DNA of 19,111 bases from Candidatus Dormiibacterota bacterium (GTDB lineage: Bacteria; Chloroflexota; Dormibacteria; Aeolococcales; Aeolococcaceae): positions 1-19,111 of the forward strand of contig CATPAP010000272.1 of NCBI GenBank assembly GCA_955651875.1. The letters are read 5' to 3'. A model generated the notes under the pieces. It was not told the origin of the DNA, ran no database searches, and saw only the letters and a program-made list of their open reading frames with translations. The position numbers and the translations under genes are program-made. Below are positions 1 through 7,833 of the stretch, piece by piece. How positions within the stretch are numbered: position 1 is the stretch's first letter; every line of letters starts with the position of its first letter.

Positions 1-692
1 ATCAGATACATGGCGTTGACGTAATCGCCCGCGAACCCCCAGTCGCGCCGGGAATCCAGGTTTCCGAGCGCCAGCTCGTTGGTCAGACCGAGCTTGATCT
101 TGGCCGCGCCGTTGGTGATCTTGCGGGTCACGAACTCCAAGCCTCGTCGAGGCGACTCGTGGTTGAACAGTATTCCGCTGCACGCGAACATGCCATAGCT
201 CTCGCGGTAGTTCACCGTGATGTAATGGCCGTACACCTTGGCCACTCCGTACGGTGAGCGGGGGTGGAACGGAGTCGTCTCCGACTGGGGGCTCTCTCTG
301 ACCTTGCCGAACATCTCGCTGCTCGAGGCTTGATAGAAACGTGTCCTCGGGTTCACGGTGCGGATGGCTTCGAGCATCCGAACCACTCCGAGTCCGGTGA
401 CTTCGCCGGTCAGCAGGGCCTGCTTGAAGCTGAGGCCGACAAAGCTGATGGCGCCGAGGTTGTACACCTCGGTCGGCTGGCAGGCTTCCAGGGCTGCAAC
501 CAGGGAGGCGTGGTCGAGCAGGTCGCCCTCAACGAACTCGATGCCAGGGCAGAGGAGGGCGACGGCGTCGAGACGCGGGTTGTTCTGCCCGCGGACGAGG
601 CCATACACTTGGTACCCCTTGCCCAGCAGCAGCTCCGCGAGGTAGGTGCCGTCCTGCCCGGTGATGCCGGTGATGAGGACTGTGCCGGGCAC
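1..692 (-). CDS. gmd: GDP-mannose 4,6-dehydratase, N-terminal part (cut by window edge)
   Basis: Converts GDP-D-mannose to GDP-4-keto-6-deoxy-D-mannose, the precursor of GDP-rhamnose, GDP-fucose and related 6-deoxysugars; a cytoplasmic, NADP-dependent extended SDR enzyme. The GTG start at 692 lies 5 bases after a good AGGAGA ribosome site. Seen in the 230 visible codons: the Rossmann glycine motif TGITGQDG (residues 8-15), the catalytic region QASSSEMFG (121-129, with S124 and E126), and the SDR pair Y148/K152 in SPYGVAK, followed by FNHESPRRG (176-184), which is typical of Gmd. Full-length family members have about 320-350 residues, so the C-terminal third lies beyond base 1. It has the same orientation as the exporter genes but is separated from them by 176 bases, so it may have its own promoter. 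The family call is firm; which final sugar is made cannot be read here because no reductase or epimerase partner is visible. Confidence 0.93.
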   Translation of the reverse strand, partial: MPGTVLITGITGQDGTYLAELLLGKGYQVYGLVRGQNNPRLDAVALLCPGIEFVEGDLLDHASLVAALEACQPTEVYNLGAISFVGLSFKQALLTGEVTGLGVVRMLEAIRTVNPRTRFYQASSSEMFGKVRESPQSETTPFHPRSPYGVAKVYGHYITVNYRESYGMFACSGILFNHESPRRGLEFVTRKITNGAAKIKLGLTNELALGNLDSRRDWGFAGDYVNAMYL

Positions 693-737
693 GCGAGTTC
701 TCCTGTGGATGATGACGGTTCGCGCCCGCGCGTTATG

Positions 738-760
738 GTCCGGCAAGGCGGTCGCCGGAC
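738..760. repeat. Inverted repeat in the gap between gmd and the methyltransferase
   Basis: GTCCGGC at 738-744 pairs perfectly with GCCGGAC at 754-760 around a 9-base loop. It sits 109 bases beyond the methyltransferase stop and 46 bases before the gmd start (minus strand). No T-tract follows on either strand, so a standard intrinsic terminator is not supported. It could be a weak actinobacterial terminator, an operator for gmd, or chance in GC-rich DNA. Confidence 0.3.
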
Positions 761-868
761 AGACAGCGCATGATACCGCGGCAGCACGCCCGGGTTCGTC
801 GGATCGGCAGCAAAGCTGTGCCGGCAAGCTCTCCTCGAATCCCTTCCCGCCTGTGACGCGTCTCCCGT

Positions 869-1813
869 CTATCCCGTCCGCAGCCAAAAGGCGTTTCCGT
901 GGCGCTCGACCTCGGCAAACTCCGGCCCACTCCATATCGCCTCAAGTTCGTCGTGGTGCCGTGGGTCCTGGGCCACGAACCAGGAGGGGAACTCCACCGA
1001 GGTCCGAGCGCCACCACCGAGGAGGAACGAGGCCAGCAGATACTGCTCGTTGTACCAACGATCGACCCAGGCGGGGGGGTAGTCGTCCGGCAGGAAGATG
1101 TCGTGGAAGCCCAGCAGCACACCGGGTGCCAGACGAGGAAGAACTTCGAGGAAGCTGACGGTGACGTCGGAGTTCTGGTACGCACAATGTGAGTTGTCGA
1201 TGAAGCAGACATCACCGATGCCAAGGACAGAGAAAAGGTCGAGATCGATGTCCTCCAACGGCCGGCGGATCACCTCATCGCAGAGCGCATCGCAGATGGT
1301 CCGCGGCTCGGGATCGATCGATACGATTCGAGTCCTGAGCTGGCCATCCTCCACGGCGCGGCGCACAACGCGGGTCGAGTTGCCTGATCCGACCTCGAGG
1401 TAGAGAGCCGGGTTGCGATCAGTGATGAATGCGTAGAGTGCCGCGGTGTCTAATCCCGGAAGCCAGCCGTTGATCCACCGGGGTTCCCGATCGTCATCGG
1501 AATGAACGGGGATCCGGCGCAGACTTTCAGTGTGACCAGCGATTGATGCGAGCACTTCGTCGTGGTGCCGGCTTCCGGCGGAGATCAGTGACAATAGCTC
1601 CGCGTGCCGCGGTTGTCCCCAGTGTTCGCCGAATCGCGGCCGCGGACGCACCGGATACTGCAATTTGATCACCTGTTGATCAGCGCCTGTAGGGCTTTCG
1701 ATTCGTGGAGGCTGGGCGGTCGGATCGGGAAGACCGGCCAATCGCGCGCTGAGGCGCGCGGCTGCCAGCCGGAACGGCCGCGTCAGATCCTTCAACCGCT
1801 TGGTGAGGGTCAT
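869..1813 (-). CDS. Class I SAM-dependent methyltransferase of the polysaccharide cluster
   Basis: A 314-residue protein. The ATG at 1813 overlaps the TGA of the upstream ATPase gene in an ATGA, which fixes the start by translational coupling. Visible SAM-fold signs are motif I YLEVGSGNSTRV (138-149), an acidic residue after strand 2 in VSIDPEP (D167), then FIDNSH (D206) and LGFHDIFLPDDYP (235-247). This D/H-rich pattern resembles the Methyltransf_24 type found in glycan and secondary-metabolite loci. The first 50 residues are basic and without motif. There is no signal peptide or membrane span, so it is cytoplasmic. As the last gene of the exporter operon it may methylate a sugar of the exported glycan or a nucleotide sugar; substrate and position are not readable. 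The methyltransferase fold is well supported, the role is inferred from context. Confidence 0.83.
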   Translation of the reverse strand: MTLTKRLKDLTRPFRLAAARLSARLAGLPDPTAQPPRIESPTGADQQVIKLQYPVRPRPRFGEHWGQPRHAELLSLISAGSRHHDEVLASIAGHTESLRRIPVHSDDDREPRWINGWLPGLDTAALYAFITDRNPALYLEVGSGNSTRVVRRAVEDGQLRTRIVSIDPEPRTICDALCDEVIRRPLEDIDLDLFSVLGIGDVCFIDNSHCAYQNSDVTVSFLEVLPRLAPGVLLGFHDIFLPDDYPPAWVDRWYNEQYLLASFLLGGGARTSVEFPSWFVAQDPRHHDELEAIWSGPEFAEVERHGNAFWLRTG

Positions 1814-3066
1814 GCGACAGCGCCGGTCGGTTGTCCGGATGTCACCGCCCAAGCTCCGCCGAAGTCGAAAAGGCCGGTACGGCCCGATTCATCAGTCACG
1901 CGGAACTCGACCGCCTGCTCGAGATGATCGTAGGTCAGGGAATGGATCACGGGATGCGCTGCAAGCGTCAGACGATAGACCCCCGCGAGCAACGGAAGTC
2001 GCTCCATGTCATAGGTCACACGCAGCCTGTCGCCGGGGGAGAGTGGGGGGAGCGGCGTGCGTCCGATCCGTGTGTTTGTGCCACCGATGACGGCACCGTC
2101 TGCTCGGTGAATGCCGATCCCGACGACGATGTCATCTACATCACGATGACCCTCAAGATCAATGTGAATCTTCATTGGCTCATCTGCCTCGAAGTTGGTG
2201 TGCTCTTCACCGTGCCCGTTCTCGAGGCGGATGCCGATGATGCGGACGTCACCGTTGCCCCAGCGCGTCGCTGTGCTGTCCTGCTTTGCTGCGTGACCGG
2301 CTTTCCCGCTGGCGATGGCGTCGGCCTCCTGCTCGTCGGCCACCATGCGGCGGTACTTCGCAGTGACCTCTGACGGCAGACCCTCTCCGATCACTTTGCC
2401 GTGCTCGAGCAGCACAGCTGAATCGCAGTAGAGGTCGACTGCTGCCAGGTCGTGGGTCACGAGGACGATGGTTCGGCCTTCACGCTTATAGCGATTGAAG
2501 ACCTCGAAACACTTGGCCTGGAAGCGTGCGTCACCGACAGCCAGGACCTCATCCATGAGCAGGATTGCCGCCTCGGCCTGGATGGCGACGGTGAACGCCA
2601 GGCGGACCTGCATACCGGAGGAGAAATTCTTCAGCTTGGTGTTGACGAACTGCTCGAGCTCTGCGAAGTGGATCATTGCCTCCATCCGTCGATTCAGCTC
2701 GCGACGGTTGAGGCCCAGCACGGCACCGTTGAGAAGCACGTTCTCACGTGCGGTGAGCTCAGGGTTGAAACCGACGCCCAGCTCGAGGAAGGGCGAGACG
2801 AGGCCATCCACGACGACGCTGCCCGACGTCGGCACGTAGATCTGCGACAGGATCTTGAGAAGCGTACTCTTGCCAGACCCGTTCCTTCCGATGATCCCGA
2901 TGAACTCGCCGTGCGGTACGTCGAAGGACACATCCTCGAGGGCCAGGAAGTCGTGGTACTTCGAGGTGCTCCTCGGATGGGTGAGCCGGTACTTCAGCGT
3001 TGCACTACGATCCTGCGGAATGCGGAACCGCTTGGTCACGCCTCGGACGGATATCGCTGCGCTCAC
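1810..3066 (-). CDS. wzt: Polysaccharide ABC exporter ATP-binding protein, Wzt type with C-terminal domain
   Basis: The 418-residue ATPase of an ABC-2 exporter for lipid-linked polysaccharide. Seen: Walker A GRNGSGKST (60-68), the Wzt/TagH-like segment SPFLELGVGFNPELTARENV (91-110), signature SSGM (149-152), Walker B ILLMDE (168-173) and the switch His205 in VTHD. After about residue 245 comes a linker and a further ~150 residues rich in beta strand, matching the position and size of the Wzt C-terminal carbohydrate-binding domain; ATPases lacking it are about 250 residues. The GTG start at 3066 forms a GTGA overlap with the permease stop and is preferred to the frame's earlier start at 3183, which would lie deep in the permease gene. 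In E. coli O8/O9a-type systems this extra domain reads the modified end of the glycan before export. Such a role here is inference. Confidence 0.92.
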   Translation of the reverse strand: MSAAISVRGVTKRFRIPQDRSATLKYRLTHPRSTSKYHDFLALEDVSFDVPHGEFIGIIGRNGSGKSTLLKILSQIYVPTSGSVVVDGLVSPFLELGVGFNPELTARENVLLNGAVLGLNRRELNRRMEAMIHFAELEQFVNTKLKNFSSGMQVRLAFTVAIQAEAAILLMDEVLAVGDARFQAKCFEVFNRYKREGRTIVLVTHDLAAVDLYCDSAVLLEHGKVIGEGLPSEVTAKYRRMVADEQEADAIASGKAGHAAKQDSTATRWGNGDVRIIGIRLENGHGEEHTNFEADEPMKIHIDLEGHRDVDDIVVGIGIHRADGAVIGGTNTRIGRTPLPPLSPGDRLRVTYDMERLPLLAGVYRLTLAAHPVIHSLTYDHLEQAVEFRVTDESGRTGLFDFGGAWAVTSGQPTGAVA

Positions 3067-3896
3067 AGGTACTCGGCGAAGACGGGGGTCAGCCGCCGAA
3101 ACACCAGCAGACCGAACCCGAGTATCGAAACGGTCAACCCGAGCGGGATCAGTGCGCGCAATCCAACGTAGCCCGCCGTCCATGGGACGACCTGGATGAC
3201 GATGGCGTGCCTGACATCCTCAACGATCTGTGCAACGGGATTGATGAAGAAGAAGCCGCGGAACCTCGCAGGCACCACTGTGCTGGGATAAACGATGGCA
3301 GAAGCGTAGAAGAGGACTTGGGTGACGATCTCCCAGATGTGCCCGAGGTCACGGTAGAAGACGAAAAGGGACGACAGCAGGAAGGCGAAGCCGAGCGACA
3401 GTACGTACAGCTCGACGAGTAATAGCGGGAGAGCCAGCGAGCGGATTCCGAAGTGCAGATGACCCAGCGGCGTTGCCACCACAATGATGAGCGTCAGGTT
3501 GATCATCATCGTCAGCAGCGCGCTGATCGTTGAGGCGACGACGAGGATTCCGCGTGGAAAGTAAGCCTTGCGGATGAGGTGCCCTGCCCCCGCTATCGAT
3601 GACATGGCGACGCCGGTGGCGTCGGTGAAGAAAGTGAAAACCACCACGCCGACCAATAGCTGCAGTGCGAACTCGTTCGCGCGCTGTTTGAAGAGGACGA
3701 CAAAGATCGCGTACATGATGCTGAACAGCATCAGGGGCTTGAGCAACGACCAGAAGTATCCGAGCACGGAGCCGGTATACTTCAATTTGAACTGGGTCCA
3801 CGCCAGTTCGAGCGTCAGGTTGATGTGGCGGCGCAGCGTGGACGGTGTGTCCGCTGCGTCGCGGGGGGACCGCCGGAGGGCGGAGGTCAGTGGCAT
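3063..3896 (-). CDS. wzm: Polysaccharide ABC exporter permease, Wzm type (ABC-2)
   Basis: A 277-residue ABC-2 transmembrane protein that should form the channel with the ATPase encoded next. Characteristic family segments are LKYTGSVLGYFWSLLKPL (38-55) before the first membrane span and FYRDLGHIWEIVTQVLFYAS (180-199) before the fifth. About six hydrophobic spans are visible, near 52-70, 78-98, 117-145, 155-182, 190-208 and 245-266, the usual number. The ATG at 3896 has GAGG seven bases upstream and gives a normal family length. The frame is open to a GTG at 3962, 7 bases after the upstream stop, which would add 22 residues; I cannot exclude it. The 3' end overlaps the ATPase start by four bases, so the two subunits should be made together. 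Confidence 0.92.
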   Translation of the reverse strand: MPLTSALRRSPRDAADTPSTLRRHINLTLELAWTQFKLKYTGSVLGYFWSLLKPLMLFSIMYAIFVVLFKQRANEFALQLLVGVVVFTFFTDATGVAMSSIAGAGHLIRKAYFPRGILVVASTISALLTMMINLTLIIVVATPLGHLHFGIRSLALPLLLVELYVLSLGFAFLLSSLFVFYRDLGHIWEIVTQVLFYASAIVYPSTVVPARFRGFFFINPVAQIVEDVRHAIVIQVVPWTAGYVGLRALIPLGLTVSILGFGLLVFRRLTPVFAEYL

Positions 3897-3969
3897 GAGG
3901 TTGCCTCGACCACGCCGGGAAGCAGCGCTCGCATTGTTGACACTGTACCAGCCGTGAGCCACCGGCCAG

Positions 3970-4986
3970 TCACTCGGCGGAGGCCGCGCGACGACCGATC
4001 ACCGCGTAGTCACCTCCGGTGAACAGGAGATGGTTGAGATGCTCCCCGAGGCGACGCAGCTCGGCGTCGCCGAGGCTGCCAAGGTCGAAAGAGCCGCTCG
4101 GTGGATTGGTTGTGTGCACTTCGACCTCGACGAAACCGCGATTGATCAGCAGATATTCGAGAAATTGAGGGTGGAGCGGACGCAGGTGTGTCGGATCAAT
4201 CCAGAATTCGGCCGCACCGACCGCCAGGTTCAACGGGTTCGGCGTTTCGAGGATGAGCACGCCGCCCGGCCGCAGCGTACGGAGGGCATGATCGACCAAG
4301 TCGAACAGCAGTGCGGTCGGAAGGTGTTCCGCGACCTGGAACGCCGTCACGCCCGCAAGCGACACGTCCGGGAGCTCGCGCAGGTGTTCGATAGCGTCTC
4401 CCAGCCTGACGTCGAGCCCTAGTGACGCTCCCAGCTCCACAAACCGCGTGTTTGTGTCAACGCCGTACGCAAGGATGCCCTCCTTTTCCAGCAGGCCGAG
4501 CCACTCACATCGCCCCGGACCCACATCGAGCACGGCGGCATCCCCACGTTCCACTGCTCTGATCGCCGGAAGATACTCAAGCATCTTCGCCTCGATACCG
4601 TCGCGGCTGCCGCGAAAGCGCTCCTCAAAGCCTGAGTAGAAACTGTCGAGGTACGGCTGACCCGCGCGCACAGTTCGGTGGCCCTGGGGAGTCACAGTCG
4701 GCGCCCCATCTGTGTTCAGTCTGACCCGCGCGGCGACAGTGGTCAGCTCGGCCCGATCCTCCCCCCGGAGACGCGACATCTCGGCAAGTCGTTCCAGCAG
4801 CCCCTGATATCCGCGATCCACGGATGCCAGCTGTTCAGTGAGTTCGTCCGTCAGGCGCTGGACCTGTGCTGAGAGCTGCTCAAGACGGGTCGACAGTGCG
4901 GCGGTTTCCTGCGGCAGGTGTCGGTATCGCTGCGGCAGGCACGCGCTGACGACGTCGGCTGCGCGCCGTCTGAACATCGAAATCAT
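3970..4986 (-). CDS. SAM-dependent methyltransferase with N-terminal coiled coil
   Basis: A 338-residue protein, first gene of the minus-strand export operon. Residues about 27-90 have a heptad-like leucine pattern rich in E, Q and R, predicted here as a coiled coil. A class I SAM methyltransferase domain follows: FYSGFEERFRGS (116-127), motif I VLDVGPGRCEWLGLL (152-166), VDTN (176-179), GDAIEHLRELPD (196-207), VAEHLP (218-223), LRPGGVLILETPNPLNL (238-254) and DPTHLRPLHP (264-273). This set is typical of methyltransferases in polysaccharide ABC-export loci. The ATG at 4986 is chosen because the domain is complete from there and the frame upstream looks non-conserved; no clear ribosome site is seen, and ATG 4977 or a distant ATG at 5262 (adding 92 residues) are alternatives. 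A chain-capping role is inference. Confidence 0.85.
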   Translation of the reverse strand: MISMFRRRAADVVSACLPQRYRHLPQETAALSTRLEQLSAQVQRLTDELTEQLASVDRGYQGLLERLAEMSRLRGEDRAELTTVAARVRLNTDGAPTVTPQGHRTVRAGQPYLDSFYSGFEERFRGSRDGIEAKMLEYLPAIRAVERGDAAVLDVGPGRCEWLGLLEKEGILAYGVDTNTRFVELGASLGLDVRLGDAIEHLRELPDVSLAGVTAFQVAEHLPTALLFDLVDHALRTLRPGGVLILETPNPLNLAVGAAEFWIDPTHLRPLHPQFLEYLLINRGFVEVEVHTTNPPSGSFDLGSLGDAELRRLGEHLNHLLFTGGDYAVIGRRAASAE

Positions 4987-5304
4987 GAAGGGCTGTGTCA
5001 AAACCAAGGAAGATCGCCGGATGGGCTCGACGCGATCATCCAGCGGTGGATGCTCCGATGCATGGCTCTCATTGACAGGCTCGCGTGACGGGGAGGGTCT
5101 TCCGGTGCTCGCCCGGATGGTACCATTCCCCTGCAGCACTGCCCGTGGTTTGAACTGCTCCACTGAGGTATCGATTTCGTAGGTTTGCGCGGCGATGCAG
5201 CCATGCTGTGGGGCCGGCTGAGGTGCGGGTCGTACAGCGCGCGTCTGAGAACCGCCGCGCATCCCGCGCAGCTTCAACGCGCGCAGCGTAACTCCAGGAG
5301 TGCG
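4987..5304. other. Divergent intergenic region between export operon and glycosyltransferase pair
   Basis: This 318-base spacer separates the minus-strand export operon from the plus-strand glycosyltransferases and should hold promoters for both. On the plus strand TTGACA occurs at 5072-5077 but no TANNNT lies 16-19 bases beyond. TACCAT at 5121-5126, inside a GGTACC palindrome, and TAGGTT at 5180-5185 resemble -10 boxes but lack a -35. On the minus strand TTGACA at 5001-4996 is too close to the ATG to serve it, and a TACGCT lies at 5290-5285. I see no RNA gene. A minus-strand frame stays open across the spacer but has no recognisable motif. Confidence 0.5.
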
Positions 5305-6486
5305 ATGAGCAAGGAAGACAGTCGGCCGGTCGGAGTGGTTGCATCGCGGTACGGCGACAACGTCCTCGGGGGTGCGGAGGCCGTGCTCAGAGCGATGGCA
5401 ACCCGGCTTCAGCTCAGAGGCTGGCCGGTCGAAGTTCTGACCACCACGTCTGTGGACCTCTACCGGCCCGCCAATGCTGAGCAGCCGGGGACACGCGACG
5501 AGGGTGGCGTGACGGTCCGGCGATTCGCCGTTGTTCCCCCGGAGCGAGGCCCCGACTTGATCGGCCACCGGATTCTCGCGGGGGAGCCGCTTTCCGTGCT
5601 CGAGCAGATGCAATGGATGAACACCGGAATGCGGTCTCCGGATTTCTTCGACCACCTCAGCTCGCACGCTCGTGACTATCAGGCTCTTGTGTGTGCACCG
5701 TACATGTCCTGGCTGTCCTTCGTCTGCGCCGAACTCGCGGCGGACCGAACGATCCTGATGCCCTGTCTCCACGACGAGCCCTTCGCGCGCCTCGAGCTCT
5801 TCAGATCGGAGTTCGAGGACGTGAGAGGCCTATGGTTCCTCTCCGATCCGGAAAGAGATCTCGCGGCCCGCCTGTTCCGGCTGCCGTCGCAAACTGAGGT
5901 GGTTGGCTCCGGCGTAGAGCCGCCCTCAACATTCGATGCGGCGGGATTCCGCCGACGTCATGGTCTGGATGGCGAATTCCTTTTCTATGCAGGTCGCCGT
6001 GAGTGGATGAAAGGCTGGAACGATCTGCTTGATCATCTCAGCTTCACGGCTCGGCGACTCGGTCGTTCGTTGACACTGGTGACCTGCGGAGCGGGCGCCG
6101 TCGGCACAGCTCCCCAAGGGGTTGAGCTCGTTGACCTGGGCTTCCTGCCTGATGCAGAGCGTTGGAACGCCTTTGCCGCGGCCTCCGTGTCTCTGCAGCC
6201 GTCATCGAATGAGAGTTTCTCGCTGTCGGTTCTGGAGTCGTGGGCAGCCGGCACTGTAGTGGTCGCCAATGCCAAAAGTGCGGTGGTCGCGTGGCACTGT
6301 GAGCGCTCGGAAGCGGGTCTGACGTACCGAGATCGGTACGAGTTCGCGGCGTGTCTAGCTTTGCTGCTCGGCTCGGCAGACCTTCGTTGCGAACTCGCCG
6401 CGCGCGGGCTGCAGTACGTCGCTTCGACCTATCCATGGTCCGGCGTCATCGATCGGACAGAAAGTACCCTGACGGAGTGGCAGTGA
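5305..6486 (+). CDS. GT4-like glycosyltransferase (GT-B fold)
   Basis: A 393-residue cytoplasmic glycosyltransferase. The ATG at 5305 follows AGGAG at 5296-5300 with a 4-base gap, a clear start. N-terminal GT-B signs are SRYGDNVLGGAEAVLRAMAT (14-33), the usual acceptor-side glycine loop of GT4 enzymes. The second domain contains LFYAGRREWMKGWNDLL (226-242), common in the family, and ESFSLSVLE (303-311), which is the EX7E donor-site motif with both glutamates present, followed by AAGTVVVANAKSAV (314-327). Its stop overlaps the next start in GTGA. Donor and acceptor cannot be told from sequence. Given gmd and the exporter nearby it probably adds a sugar to a cytoplasmic, lipid-linked glycan that the Wzm/Wzt pair exports. 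Confidence 0.88.
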   Translation: MSKEDSRPVGVVASRYGDNVLGGAEAVLRAMATRLQLRGWPVEVLTTTSVDLYRPANAEQPGTRDEGGVTVRRFAVVPPERGPDLIGHRILAGEPLSVLEQMQWMNTGMRSPDFFDHLSSHARDYQALVCAPYMSWLSFVCAELAADRTILMPCLHDEPFARLELFRSEFEDVRGLWFLSDPERDLAARLFRLPSQTEVVGSGVEPPSTFDAAGFRRRHGLDGEFLFYAGRREWMKGWNDLLDHLSFTARRLGRSLTLVTCGAGAVGTAPQGVELVDLGFLPDAERWNAFAAASVSLQPSSNESFSLSVLESWAAGTVVVANAKSAVVAWHCERSEAGLTYRDRYEFAACLALLLGSADLRCELAARGLQYVASTYPWSGVIDRTESTLTEWQ

Positions 6487-7814
6487 GGACGCTCTTTGTG
6501 TCACCGTATCCTCCGGCGCGAGACGGCTTGGCAGCGTACGCCCTCCAACTCGCGGGCAAGCTGCGATCGACCGGGGAGACTGTCGATGTCGTGTCTCCGG
6601 CGCCTTCAGGCGCCCGATATCACACGAACTTTCTCACGCTCTCCGGCCGGCTTCGGCTGATGCGGCTGTCGCGGCGATACGACAGGGTGCTTGTGCAATA
6701 CCACCCTTTCTTCTTCTTCGGCTCGTCCGGCAAGCTGGCATACCTGGGCGACATCCTCGGGCTGCTGCTGTTGTTTAATTCCGGACGGCGCGTGGAAGTC
6801 TACGTGCACGAGGTGGACTACGCCGCCGGAAGCCGGCGTCGCCTGGCCCCGCTCTGGCGTCGCGTATGGCGGTCGCCTGAGCGGATCTACATGCACACCG
6901 CCAAAGAGCACAGTGATATGGTGCACGCTTTCCAGCTCAGCAAGGACCGCGTGCAACTGGTTTCACACGGTGACTCATTCGTCCCGCGCGCGGAGTTGAC
7001 CCGCTCGCAGGCACGGCAGACCCTCGGCGTCGAAGCCGAGGCATTTGTGTTCCTGTGCATCGGCTTCCTCCAGTGGCACAAGGGGTTTGATCGCGCCGTG
7101 CGAGCGTTCGCTGCATTGGGAAGTCAACCACATGCTCAGCTTTACGTGGTGGGGTCGATCCGAGTGCCGGCTCCCGAGCATTCGGCGTATGTGGACAATC
7201 TGCATGACCTGATCGAGGGCACTCCAGGCGCGCACCTTCGTGAGTCCTTCGTCTCCGATGCCCGTTTCGATGCGTGGATAGTTGCGGCAGACGTCGTGGT
7301 GCTGCCCTACCGGGTCATCTGGTCATCGGGTGTAGTGGAGCGTACCGCCCTCCTCAATCGGCCGGCCATCGTCACCGATGTGGGCGGTCTCTCCCACCAG
7401 GCGCGCGACGACACCACGCTGGTGAAAGATGAAGGCGAGCTGATCGTCGCCATGGCAAGAGCCTGCGACGCTCAAATTTCTGCACCCGCCGTCGACGCCG
7501 CCCCCACCACACACGCGGCCGCCGTCCGCTGGGTCGCCGACCGCGGTCATCGCTTGTGGTTGTGGGAGGATCCGATGGCGGGCGTTTCGACAGCTGTCAA
7601 CCTGCCCGCCGGTGACGCGCGCATGATCGAGCCGCTAGGATTTCCTCTCGAACCGAACGCGCGTGGCCTCAAGCGGCTCATTCTTCGTAGCGTGGGCCGG
7701 ATGACGCGATGGCAGTTGATGCCTGTGGTCTCCTATGTCAATCGCATGCGTGACGCCTTACTCGTCGAAGAAGCAAATCATCGCGCCCCGCCTCCCCCGC
7801 AAGACGAGATCTAG
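6483..7814 (+). CDS. Glycosyltransferase, GT4-like, with C-terminal extension
   Basis: A 443-residue protein whose GTG start at 6483 overlaps the previous stop (GTGA), so the pair is translationally coupled. The N-terminus VSPYPPARDGLAAYALQLAG (6-25) is the glycine-containing loop typical of GT-B enzymes, and the C-terminal GT-B half shows FLCIGFLQWHKGFDRAVRAF (190-209), VVLPYRVIWSSGVVERTAL (272-290) and PAIVTDVGGL (294-303). The canonical EX7E pair is weakened: SSGVVERTALL (281-291) retains E286 but no second glutamate at the right spacing. A tail of about 90 residues (355-443) is basic and amphipathic and may dock the enzyme to the membrane or a partner. Work on the same glycan as the neighbour is likely by coupling; sugar specificity is unknown. 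Confidence 0.83.
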   Translation: MRTLFVSPYPPARDGLAAYALQLAGKLRSTGETVDVVSPAPSGARYHTNFLTLSGRLRLMRLSRRYDRVLVQYHPFFFFGSSGKLAYLGDILGLLLLFNSGRRVEVYVHEVDYAAGSRRRLAPLWRRVWRSPERIYMHTAKEHSDMVHAFQLSKDRVQLVSHGDSFVPRAELTRSQARQTLGVEAEAFVFLCIGFLQWHKGFDRAVRAFAALGSQPHAQLYVVGSIRVPAPEHSAYVDNLHDLIEGTPGAHLRESFVSDARFDAWIVAADVVVLPYRVIWSSGVVERTALLNRPAIVTDVGGLSHQARDDTTLVKDEGELIVAMARACDAQISAPAVDAAPTTHAAAVRWVADRGHRLWLWEDPMAGVSTAVNLPAGDARMIEPLGFPLEPNARGLKRLILRSVGRMTRWQLMPVVSYVNRMRDALLVEEANHRAPPPPQDEI

Positions 7815-7815
7815 A

Positions 7816-7830
7816 GAGGACTGGGTCCTC
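7816..7830 (+). terminator. Hairpin between convergent genes, candidate terminator
   Basis: GAGGAC (7816-7821) and GTCCTC (7825-7830) form a perfect 6-base stem with a 3-base TGG loop, followed on the plus strand by GTTTC. It sits exactly in the 19-base gap between the glycosyltransferase stop (7814) and the stop of the convergent GH18 gene (7834), the expected place for a shared terminator. The T-tract is short, so efficiency is uncertain. Confidence 0.5.
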
Positions 7831-7833
7831 GTT

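Noticed and set aside
5072..5077. TTGACA hexamer on the plus strand upstream of the glycosyltransferase pair
   Set aside because: No TANNNT lies at 16-19 bases, so it is not called as a promoter; it is only mentioned in the spacer entry.
4987..5772. Minus-strand frame open upstream of the coiled-coil methyltransferase to 5772
   Set aside because: Most of it lies antisense to a well-supported glycosyltransferase, and its translation has no motif; long antisense frames are expected in high-GC DNA.
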